Translations under genes and position numbers: made by a program | Shown here: piece by piece, positions 49,077-60,359 of the stretch | Position numbering within the stretch: the first letter of the stretch is position 1 | Layout: the number at the start of each line of letters is the position of its first letter | The notes under the pieces: generated by a model | Databases searched by the model: none | What the model saw: only the letters and a program-made list of their open reading frames with translations | What the model was told of the DNA's origin: nothing | Origin: Asterella californica | Lineage: Eukaryota > Streptophyta > Marchantiopsida > Marchantiales > Aytoniaceae | DNA: 64,000 bases | Reading direction: 5' to 3' | Assembly: GCA_036924285.1 (NCBI GenBank) | Contig: JAYKYS010000004.1 | Coordinates: forward strand, 16,338,001 to 16,402,000

Positions 49077-49641
49077 CGCCTAGGACTACCGTAAGGCTTG
49101 TTCCTTCACAGGAGGAGTGATCGGTCGGAATTTGAAAGAGCGTCTTAGCTTGTAGGTTCATGCATTTGCACGAGTATCCGACGAAGAGGCATGCATCTGA
49201 AGAACCCAGCAAATAAACAGCACAACAGCAAGCGGAAGGAGCACAAGAGCAGAACTGGTTGATGAGGTAACAGAAGACGACGACAACGTGAAAAGTTTAG
49301 AGCCTTGCCAATGATAAGGAAGGCTGACTGGCTGGCTTGCTGGAGCCTGGAAGGAGCAGTCGGCGTCTCCCAACTCCCGTCGATCTTTGCGCGTCATCGG
49401 GGACCTGTTTCTTCCGGCGAGACAGACTGTTATACCGGTGTGAGTCGGCGGTTAAGGGCTGCCACGAAAGTTGAGCGAAAGGTCTGGCCCCGTCTTGGGT
49501 CGACTGAGATTTGACGCTTTTATTAGACTCTGATGATGACGACATGAGGGCGACACACGAAACCTTGATGATGCGATCCTTGCCGAGCGAAATCATTGTG
49601 CATTTGTGCATTTCAACTTCGACTTCACTGAAGTGGTTTTA

Positions 49642-50505
49642 GAGCATCTCCAGTGGCATACTCAGTACTTTTGCTTCATCTTAGTAGGGTATTCCGGGCG
49701 TCTAGTTCCGTGTTAAGAGGTTGGGTACACTGTTTTACTTTGTTTTATATTTATTTATTTTTAAAAATTATATAATATTTTTCATTTCAAAGATATGATA
49801 GTGTTTTTTATCTCTTGTTAAACATGTCTACTTCTCTAACTTCAAGATAATGAAATATGGTTCAGTACAAAGAGATTATATTCCTAAACTTGTTCATGTC
49901 TTCGTGTTTTTGTGTACTCTTGAGATGCTGATCTCACACCAACTTCAATCATCTACCATTCGATACTGTCGTCAAATCTTGTCACCGTCTACTACTTGCA
50001 ATTAAAAGTTGTCAACACAAAATAGAAAGGTAAGGTGTTCTTCCTTTTGCATAATCAATATAGCGTGTCATTTGATATTTTACGCTTTAGTTTTCAACCA
50101 AGGGAGCGGTTTCCGTCCAGCGGTATCACCCATATGCTACGGTATTCAGCGATATCAAGGTGGTTTCTTTCAAGCAGTATCTTATTACTATCTTATTTGC
50201 TCTTCTCTCAACAGAACACACGAACAGTTAATCATGAAAGAGTGAGAGAGTAAATGTATTTGAAACTGAAACTCAAATGTCTTTTTCATTAAATCGCAGT
50301 TTGAGCAATGCTAGTCTACTCTTAAAAATTTGTAAAAACATATAGAAAATAGTCTAAAACAACTGTAAATTAAATAGAGATCTAAATAACACTCCAACTT
50401 TTTAGAATCGTGTTGGTGTTTCGTATTTGGCATTCACTGGAAATACTCTATTTCACAATACAGTTGTACCAATAGCATGATATAGAGATGCAGCTGGAGA
50501 TGCAC
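49642..50505. mobile_element. PIF/Harbinger (Tourist)-like MITE with TTA target duplication
   Basis: Left end GAGCATCTCCAGTGGCAT (49642) and the complement of the right end GTGCATCTCCAGCTGCAT (to 50505) form an imperfect terminal inverted repeat. TTA stands on both sides (49639-49641 and 50506-50508), the target duplication of PIF/Harbinger elements. The 864-bp interior is AT-rich and codes for no transposase; the frames at 50009-50253 look incidental. Confidence 0.75.
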
Positions 50506-50710
50506 TTACAAGAAGTTGTCACATTTTCTTCCCATGCATCATCTATCTATCTAGATGAGGTTTCATCTGTATAGTAATAAAGAGTTCCACATGTAAGTGA
50601 AACCTCTCGATCATCGTTTATGTAAAGTACAATTTTCATCCAATGTAGGGGTGCATCTCAGATCTGCTAAATACCATACGTGGACAAGTGAAACATGAAC
50701 AAGTTTATAC

Positions 50711-50751
50711 GAAGATCATGGAGAGTAAGGCAGTACTCTTTCATGATCTTC
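50711..50751. repeat. Near-perfect hairpin
   Basis: GAAGATCATGGAGAGTA pairs with TACTCTTTCATGATCTTC across a 6-nt loop, with one bulged base and one G-T pair. Confidence 0.85.
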
Positions 50752-51015
50752 CATTAGTCGACCTATTAACGGAAAAGAGAGATATAATGGACCCTTCCCA
50801 AGGAAGGGTTTAGGGAAGGAACGTTACGCTCAAAGAGGTGGAAATTTTTCTCGGCTGAAGTTCGATCCACATCTATCACGTCGACGTAGCAAGGATAGAA
50901 ATGAAATTTACCCAAAACGTTCCAACTTACAGTCAGGATCTTGTATTATAGTGATTCTTACTATGGGACTTCGGCTCTGATGTTTATGTAAAGGGTCCTA
51001 ACCCACCGCTACCCG

Positions 51016-51067
51016 CTTCATCATAATAACCGGAGTTATGTTATTAACTCCGGTTATTATGATGAAG
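51016..51067. repeat. Perfect hairpin, 23-bp arms, 6-nt loop
   Basis: The left arm 51016-51038 (CTTCATCATAATAACCGGAG...) is the exact complement of 51045-51067; the loop is TGTTAT. No gene is adjacent. Confidence 0.95.
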
Positions 51068-52619
51068 TTGAAGTCCTCAAACAGTTACTTGACGGTATCC
51101 ATAATACGGTTTTCGGATTTGACCATCCCTTTTGAGATTGCAATGGCAGGTTGAACAGATTCACCGTCATGTAGAGACATTACACAAGACAGAAAAAGAA
51201 TCGCATGAATCGATAATTTCTTATACAAGCATTTTACATTGTAAGCTGTTGACATGCACGTCTTAAATTGAGATGAAATGACATTTTTACTTACTGAAAC
51301 TGCTATTTCCAATCGAAGGTGCAATCAAATAAACCAATCTTACGAGAGGTGGTCAAATCGAACAAACGTATTAGAGTTGCGGTCAAGTACACTTCTGAGT
51401 AAAGAACTAACCATGCGAAAGCACAAAGTTAGGAAAGAGCTGGTATGGAATGAAGATTATTCCAAGGTAGAATCTCTGCAGAGACTGATAACGATACATC
51501 CAACACTATGTTCTTCTCAGGCTGTGTGTGGTCACCTGATCGTGTTGTGGCCCAAGAGAACTCCCACTCCTTCTCTTTGACTGACTGCAGTCAGTCAAAA
51601 TCAACAGCCCGTCGCGCCTCTCGCTATCTCCTCGACTGTGTCCGAAGTGCGATACATCTCTACAGAAGACATGTGTCCACACAGTGCCCGGAAACAAAAC
51701 ATGCTCATGTGGACGAATTATATTACACCAAACATGTCTTATTCTGCTCGAGAGAAGGCACTAATTATTGCATCGAAAGCAAGATCGGGGGTAAAAGTTC
51801 GAGTCCTTAAGTAGTAGTAGTAGTTTACTTCGGATATACATTCATAATACAGCTGACAAAAATGTATATATTTTATTTGAATATACAAAGGAGAGAAATC
51901 TAAAGACTTTCCATGTTTAGTATTTGTATTTACATGCTTTTTATTCTTGATCCTTTTGAGTATGCCATATATTTAACAGTTGTTAAAAATGAAACTATGT
52001 AACAAAAAATCTTTAATGATGAATAAATCATTTAACCTTATAATCAAACTCTTTCTTGGTGGAAAATTTTAAAAAAATAAAAGTAAAATCTCATAAATTA
52101 GAATCTCTCCTCTTCCATCTTCACTGGAGAGAGGTGAAGAGGATCTTCTCTCTTCTCTTCCGCTCCCGGGGTCCAGGATCTTTTCCTAGTCCCAAACGAA
52201 CATGGTGTGGGACAAGTGCAGGCACAAAGCGGTTCTGGGTACAGCTTTCGCAGTGGTATGTCCTTTCGAGAGCAGCAAGGGCCACGATAAAACTCTCCCC
52301 ATCGGCACATGTACTGGAACAGAAAGAGAATACATGTTTGATGGTGTTGGCTGTTACTGATATATACGGTGAAAATCTCTAGCATGTTTCCTCCAACAAC
52401 AATCACCGACACAAGTGGAAGAGGAAGGATTCTCCAGCAGAGTGAGTTCCTTGTAAGTGTAAACGTATAATAGCGAGCATGGACTGTGCGAGCATGGACT
52501 CTGAAGGAATCTGATCTGACGGTGCTTCATATTACCCTCGACCTCCTCCAACAAGAACAAGAACAACAGCAAATCAGCTGTTTTATATTATTGCAAGATG
52601 CTGGAATCTGATTGAGGGC

Positions 52620-52976
52620 TGCCTGATGACACAGGCTCCCAAAAAAAGGAAGTCGGCTGATTTTGATTCTCTTTCCATAGGCCAGCTTCATGAACATGTG
52701 GAGAAGTTGAGCCAGAGTATGATGCACGTATGCTTCGAACGATGGAAAAGGCTATTTGGAGCTGCAAGCCGAGGCCTCTTCCGCCAACTCAAGAGCCCCT
52801 TCCAGTTAGAAGATCTGGAACTTAAGACCGGTATATAATACTGACCAGCATCTTACTCAAGATCCTTATGCTGATTCCATTTTCCATATTCAGCAGGTTG
52901 CCTTACCTTCCCTTGAGCACGTCCTCCAAGTTCCAACCCGTGCGTCCATGGCTTACGCTTACAGTTACTCATGGTT
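52620..52976 (+). other. Protein-like stretch of unknown nature, possibly gene remnant or exons
   Basis: One frame from the ATG at 52626 reads a charged helical start (PKKRKSADFDSL, GQLHEHVEKLSQSMM). Near 52735 a second frame takes over with protein-like sequence (YLELQAEASSANS, later DPYADSIFHIQQVALPSLEH) and stops at 52976, with an internal TAG near 52808. The switch could be a frameshift in a dead gene or splicing. I recognise no family. Confidence 0.25.
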
Positions 52977-55900
52977 CTGAGGCTCTCTTCCGTCCCAGCT
53001 TCATGCCACAAAACGGCTCACTGTACCCGGTACCTCCGGTCATCAGACCGTGTCCTGATTTGTCATGACGGACGTTGGGTGTCTGGTAAGACAACTACAG
53101 TACATGTGAACTGCGAAAAGGCTACTTTGTGCATGTGTGAGTTGTTTTGTAGTTGTCCATGGTCGACGAGCTTGACCACCTGTTATCTCAACTTCTCAAC
53201 CTTTAAGTATCAGTTAAAGGTACTACCTTTAAAATTATCTTTTCATCTTGTTATCGTCTGTACTTTTAATTTCTTTTACTATGCGTTAGCAGAGTTATAC
53301 GTCAACTTTGTAAAAACTGGCAAAAGAAAGGAGAAAAATTATCATGTAGTGTATTTTATTGTATTATTACATGATTAAAAAAATAAAAATGATAAAATCG
53401 CTATAAAACTCGAAAAAGAGAGAGGAAGGAGTATAAATACTGATAAACCCTAAGGCATAATTTAGAAATTCCACTGCAAGTGTTGCTTTTTGGTTCTCGC
53501 CTCTCGATTTGTTTCTTTCAGATCGCTCGATTATCTCTTAGCATTAGAACGGTAGTCTGAGAATTTCCTTTAGAACTGAAAATCAAGAGATACTATTGCA
53601 AGCATGTATCGTAAATGTTCGAATCCATTTCCACATGTGCATATTAGAGAGTGTCATTTCTTGGTTTTGGCTCACGGCGTTCGATTTCAGATCTTATGAT
53701 TTTTCTTCTCGAGTGACGCCCGGTGACTTACCTTCTCGGCAGCATAAATTAATTCGATCTATTCCTGTGCACCGATATAAATTAGGAAACTGCCACGGCA
53801 CACCTTCACGACAGGCACATCACCTAACTCACATTTTCTATTACCCGAGGCTGAACTCCGATACCTCTTGCGGCTAGAAAAGTCTACTTGAAAGAAATAA
53901 AACTTTCTCTCCATAATAATATTAGAGGATGTCCAAGTTAAACAGATATATTCTTCCACGTCTGATGTGAAAAAAGTCGTAAGAAATTTTCAGACAACTT
54001 TGTACAAGACTGCGGTTTACTTAGAGGTGATATTTGTGTAGACAGAAAGTTTCTCCATTAATTATTTTCTACCTCGTTAACTTAGGATTCATAGCTTAAA
54101 TATTTATTCTTTATTGGCACCACTCACGTCAAAATGATCAGAAAATGAATAAATAAATATTCAAGAGCGTTTCCTGCTATCACCTCCAGAGATGCTCGAA
54201 AAATCACCTGCGGATGTACGGTCGAAGTGGTAACTCCACCCTGTGATCGCAAAGAATCTTTTGGAAGAGTTCTAACTTTGATATTCCTATTAGGGGTTGT
54301 CACAGTTAAAGAATCTCTAAAATATTCAGGAATCGCTGGCGTGAGTTACGGACTCGGCAAGTCTGCGGCCAGTGTTTCCTGCGGGTACCTCAGGAGGTAC
54401 CCGCAGGAAAACACCGTGGGCGTTTTCTTAACGGTTATTCATTGAATTTTTTTGATTTTTTTTGCAATGGATTCTCTGCTACTCTAAGTACTTATCTTGA
54501 ATGTAGAAATTATAAAATAATCAATGATAAAATTTTGATGTTGAATCTCGAACGCGATCTATAATGAGCCGCGGTTTTATACAAACTTACCCGTGACAAT
54601 TTTACGTCCAGTTACCTCTCAGCCGTTGAAGAATCTTTTTTCTAAACTCTGATACCCCTATTGATTCGAAAATGCCTACAGCTTTAAAAGGTTAAAAGGA
54701 CCGGAAGTCTGGAAGTCGCCCGGAAAGAGTTTTACATTCTTTTGGAGAGGTAGAGCTCCTTCGAATCCATCCTCCATTCGCATCATCTGTCGATTCTGTT
54801 CTCGCATCCTCTGAGTCAGTACAATGGTTAGGCTTTGAGGATTCGAGGATTCCTCTAAAACTCTCAGAGTAGTTTCCGTTTCTCAGTTTAGTACTACTCC
54901 ACGCTGAGGTGGGGTTAACCATCTTTCCGGTTTCTGCATGGTTTTCCCTTGCTCGGGGGAAAGTCTTCCAAAACTCGACTTAAGGTAAAGTGGTTGACGC
55001 TTTCCTTGTCCTCGCCTCGAGGTTTGCCTTCTTGCAATAAAGCGGTTCGCTTTTCACGTGTGAAAAGAAAACTATAGTTAAAAAGTACTTCGACAAAATC
55101 GGAAGCCTATGAGGATCCATTGGCGGTTGTAGAAATCCAGTCGGGTTGAAGAAACTCTTGAAAGGTGCTGGCGAGTTTAGACCGGGTCAAAAAGATGGAG
55201 GAGAAAACATGTGAGACAAGGAAAGCAGACGAGAGTGTGTGCTATCTCGTGACTCGAGTGAGTACAGCAGTCATGTGTCAAATACTATCCGTCAGGAAGT
55301 GAGCCAGCGACCGACCAGTCACGACTACACTACTACAGTAGTGGTGTGGTGAGGCGAGGCTTGCTAGTCAAGTAACTCAAGCCCGAGCACACACAGGCCG
55401 AGCGCAGACGCGGCGACAAGGCCACAGGGAAGAACAGATCCAGCCCTGGTTCGTCTAACCCCTTTTGTCATGATTCTACTGTAGTCAATACTGGACGGTA
55501 GGTAGTTCAAAGCGCAAGCGTATTCTCTTAAGTTCGAACTCTTTCTGTTAACAAGATCATCGCGGGCGTGTCTCCTGCTCTGCTGCTTTCACAAGAATAA
55601 AACAAACCAAAAGAACGAAGGTTTACTTCCGGAGATTTGCCTACAAACAGGACAACCGCCGGTACAGAAGACAACACAACCGGTCGAGCCCTGCACAACC
55701 CTGCCCAACCCGCCCTCGGGTAGATCGTTTTTGGGTTCCCGGCGAACGTAAGCAGTCTTTTCACTCCGGTGTTGGTTTTTGTTGTGAGCAAACAAATAAT
55801 TTGTCCACATCCGATATTATCTATCGGGACAAAAAAACCGAAAGAATCGACAACAGGCAATTGAAGATTTTGGACTGCGGAGTATAGAGAGCCAGCCGGT

Positions 55901-58900
55901 ACTGTACGAGCAGCGCCCCAACCCAACTGGACGATCTGGCATGCTGACGTACAGGGAGTCAGAAGAATCCGGAGAGTCAAGGAGTAAGTCAGGAGTCAGG
56001 ACAGGACTCAGGGAGTGGTAAAAGGCAATCATGAGTTCATAACAAACGAGACACTTGGGAGTCGTACGAGCCCAATACCTGGGTAGCTGGAGGGTTTAGT
56101 TTAGCCACTGCCAGTCCAGTTGGACCAGCCACTAGCAGAAGAGGAGGAGGGCGGAAAGCGGATGATGGGTCAAAGACCGGTTGACCTCTCCTCTACAGTC
56201 AGCAGGTGGGAAGAACCTTGGTTGCTTAATCTAGAGGATCTTATAGTGCGTGTCAAAGTTAGACTCATCGCACAATGGCAAGTGTTATGACTCGGGCAAA
56301 GAGATCACGGACTACTGTAATTTATGTTTTTCCAAAATCGATCGTGAGTTTCAACAGTAAGCAAGTTAAGTTTTAATAGAATATATTACATTTTAAAATA
56401 AAAATATTTTTATAGTAATTCAAAAACATCACTTACAGTACACGGCTCACGGCTCTAGACAAAACTGCTTGTGGGAAAATTACTGTTTTCCTTATTACGT
56501 TAGAAAATCTTTTGTTTTATCTTTGACACATTTTAATTCCATATACCATAATAGTTATATAAATTTATTTATACCACTATTTCCGTAATATCCAAAAGTT
56601 TTTTGATCGTACCCTTGATCCATTTCTCATATTTGACCTCAATCTTCTTAAAATTGTCTTAGTTGAAAGACCTCTTGATTTAACATAACAAGTTTAACAA
56701 GTTCATGGTCATGTTTAAAAGATCACGCGAAACTGATAATATATTATACAAACATTTAATCTGACAAGTGTGACTGTGTGAATTGTGTGAATTGTCTTTG
56801 ATTATGCTTTATGATCGATAAAAATCATTTAAATTTACAAACAACGACTATATTAGACTAAACATATTAAAATCACGCAAGATCAGCAAATAATATTAAA
56901 ATCGAATGTTCTTAAAAAATATTACAATGAGATTACAATTCATCATAATCCGTTTCATAATATACTTGAGAGACAACAAGCAGCATACTGCATTTCATAT
57001 CAACCAGATACACAATAACAACTTTGTTGTTGTGAATGACATCAAGATATTATTTAAATTTTCACTAACTTGCGGATCCTTAATACCGTGTAAATATAAT
57101 ACATACTAATCACATGTCTCACAAAGAACCTAGGAAGAACCGTAAGGGCAATCCATGGATGACATCTTGCAAACTTAAGAAGAACAAGTAGGTTAGATGT
57201 AATCAATAGACGAGATTTAATTTATATACGATAAATATTATATTTCGATTCAGTTATAGAGTAACAAGTCGTCTTTGACTATGAGTAAGGATGCAAATCT
57301 GAGATCAAGGATAGCTGTTAACATAGCAAAACAAAACGACCAAGAGAAAATGACATGAATCAAGTTATGTTTATAATCATCGTTCAACTTCAACTTTTGT
57401 CCATGCAATGCGTTGACGAACCTTCATATTTTTTGACAGTATGAAAATAAAAACCATAAATCAAGTATATAATGCATGAAGAATACTCTTTTTATCTCCT
57501 TTGTCCACCTCCTTTTTTCTCCATATATGTGCATTCGTGTACCTCTCATCTATCTTCTCCTTTTATCTGCCTTTCCTCTATCCAAGTTAACACATCAGAT
57601 AAATCTAGTATAGTGAGATGCATTGATAATAAACGTGACATGAGACCTTCGGATCAATAAGAAATCAAGAGAATGATAATACGAAATGTATAATTTTATT
57701 GTGATGTTGTTGTAGATTGAGCATAATCTCAGTATCATCCACAAGTAAAGCATAGATAGAAGAGAAACATATGTGTATTACTGTAGTCTTTAGTCACATT
57801 TTTGGAGATCAAAATGATTTTTTAAAGCTCTAATATATAGAGCAGCTCTTTTAGAACGCTCAAATTGATTACCATGGTGATTTTCAACAACTTTTAATCA
57901 CATTTGAAGTGCTAAAGGTATTAAAGGTATTAAAGATATTAAAGGTTTTCTAAAGTTTTGAAGTAGTTTAAAATGTCATCTGCTATCTCGTCGTGGACCG
58001 GCTATAGCATGAAACTAACATCTCGAGAAAAACATTTTTCCAAACTTGCTGCTAATGCAGATTTGACAGTAGCATTTAAGAGATCTCGTCAAGGAGATCA
58101 AAATGTGTGAAGAAGTTATTGCCATTTTCCACCAGCACGTCGGCGATCCGTCAGCCAATGATCCATCTTAAATAACAACCTAGTGCTGTTTTCCTTTTTC
58201 ACCGGTGGATCATTTGCCGGCTTGTCACGTTTGCCAGTAGACCATTCGTTAGCTTGTCGCGTCCGCCAGCCCACCATCAATTCAAAAAACCATAAAAGTC
58301 AAAATCGTGATAACTTCTTTGTCTTTACTCTGTTACTCTCTCTACTTTGTGTTTACTCGTAAACATATAACTATATGTCAGTGAGTTTTTTGGGGCTCGA
58401 TTGTTCTTTTTGGGTCCTAGCAATAGGTCAACTTGGATAGATTTTGAGAGATGTACACACTACGACTGTCAGTGCTAAGGGGTTAGCTTGAACCTGCGAG
58501 CTAGCGATGAAAGTTTTGAGAGATTGGTGAATTTGATACAAGCACGGAAGACATCATCAGATTTGTACAGACTACGCATAGGATCAGACGCTTCGTGCAG
58601 AAGCAGGATCAAGAGTTGAGTTTTGGGTGAAATGAGACGTATGGAGAGAGGATTGGACGCTTCAGTTATCTATGAAGGAGAGTTGGACCATTCAGACCAT
58701 CTTGGAGTCCAAACTTGTTGTCTTTGGATCCATCGAGAAAAAAACACCGAGTTCTACAAGAAATTGAAGACAATACAGATTTGGATAAGGTGGATTAGGA
58801 TTTCTAAGGGAACTTGGTTTGCAAGGAGACGCTTCTTGGTTACTTGTGACTTGAGATTGTGCTATTCTTGGTGATCGGTGGACCAAGCTTTTTGTTCTTG

Positions 58901-59380
58901 GTGTTGACGTGATCAAGGAGTCTTCCTTATGCAAAGAAGAAGACTATACGTGGATCGAGTAGTTGATTTGGGTGTGGTGAGCAAATTTGAGCCACAAGGA
59001 TCGATTATGTCATTTTTTTACTTCTTACGATTAAATTTCTCGGCGGTTTTGCAAGGAGAACCAAATGGCTTGTCGGAGTCTGGTTGGGTTCACGATAATC
59101 TATCTACAAGGGAAGACGGATCACTGATCAGACAATTCTTTTGAGCGGTGTGCGCATATTTAGACCGTAAAGAGAAGATTTTAAGTCACCTGCGACCAAA
59201 AATTATATATATCTCGGCTGTTGAGTGTCGGATCTTAGGGTTCTTGGAGCCTATGGAGTAAAAAAAAAAGACCCTATAGGTTTCTGAAGATCGTTTGGCA
59301 AAAAGAGGAAGTCTCTATATCGACATTCTTCGTCTTATTTACTACGGATTGGGTGTCTACTTTGATGTTCGAGACAATTT
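52977..59380. other. Intergenic, no gene supported
   Basis: A TATAAATA at 53432 followed by pyrimidine-rich sequence looks promoter-like, but no coding frame follows. 56.3-58.1 kb is AT-rich with short frames only; 57913-57950 holds four 9-bp TAAAGGTAT-type units. Frames at 55528-55980 (minus) and 58623-58874 (plus) show no domain. Confidence 0.4.
54375..54410. repeat. Perfect hairpin, 16-bp arms, 4-nt loop
   Basis: TTTCCTGCGGGTACCT, loop CAGG, then AGGTACCCGCAGGAAA. GTG and CAC extend it outside one bulged A. Confidence 0.92.
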
Positions 59381-59385
59381 TTGCT

Positions 59386-59740
59386 ATATCGCTAACTACG
59401 TGGATTGCATTGTCGACCTCATTTGAGTTAGAACAATCTGACCATAACTAGTGATATAGTGAGCAATGGAGGCATTGCAAGTTTGGATTTAGATACGAGT
59501 TACGCTTCGTGTATCGCTAGCTACGTGAGCTGCGATCTTGACCATGATTTGAGATAGAGCGATTTGATCATTTGGGCTAGTGATATATCGAGCAACGGTG
59601 ATGAGTCATGCTGTTACAGATACAGCTGCTGTACATAGAGAGTTTGCATAGCGAGACGTTATTATGAAATTAAGTTGCCAGCAAAGGGGTGTTTTTCTTA
59701 CTTCGAGTTACGCTTCGATAGTTCTTGTCACGCGATTGGA
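59386..59740. repeat. Diverged tandem repeat, ~125-bp unit
   Basis: TATCGCTAACTACGTG at about 59387 recurs as TATCGCTAGCTACGTG at 59512, followed in both by related words (GACCTCATTTGAG / GACCATGATTTGAG, CTAGTGATATA, GAGCAA-GG). A fragment (GAGTTACGCTTCG) recurs near 59704. Confidence 0.55.
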
Positions 59741-60359
59741 TTATGAGGTTAGGTTAAGGACGTCAAAACTACAGATTGTTCTAATCTTCTCATCTCATTG
59801 TTGTAGTACATGACGGATGTGTATATAATGTGAGGTTTGGATATATCTTGTCTCATTCTTGTGATTATTTGTGTGTCTCTCTCTCCCTCTTTCTCATTTG
59901 TACAAGATATCTCCACAGTCATATATCCTGCGTATTCTTGGACAACTTTCACTTACAAAAATTGTGATGATATGATACGGTGGTGAACTCGTCGTGAAAG
60001 TCCGAGGTAGAGATATCATTTGTCTTTTGGACTTGAGAAGAGACATTAGCAATCATGAGCGAAGACGAATATTGAGTTGATGTTCGAGAGGATGATGCGG
60101 ATTGGGGAGGAATGATATGTAAATGATTTGAGAGGATTGGATTATGATTTTGGGAGGACAAGGGCGAGCCATGCCAATGGATGAGAGGAACAGATCGGAT
60201 GACATATGAAGGGTGCAATTGGACGCAATAATTGCACAAATGTTTCAAGTTTTCGCTTTGTTCTTGCGACAAGAACAATCGAACAAACAAAAGGAGACTG
60301 TAGGAAGAAAGGCGTTTTAAAGAGTGATCGACCAGCTCGATCAATCTGATATTTTCCTT

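Larger units (their letters stand above)
50506..52619. other. Intergenic, hairpins only
   Basis: I recognise no coding sequence. Two strong inverted repeats are listed separately. 51830-52080 is AT-rich. Confidence 0.4.

Noticed and set aside
49158..49397. Possible small membrane protein on the minus strand
   Set aside because: Only a single hydrophobic stretch, overlapping other equally open frames in a GC-rich island; no homology recognised.
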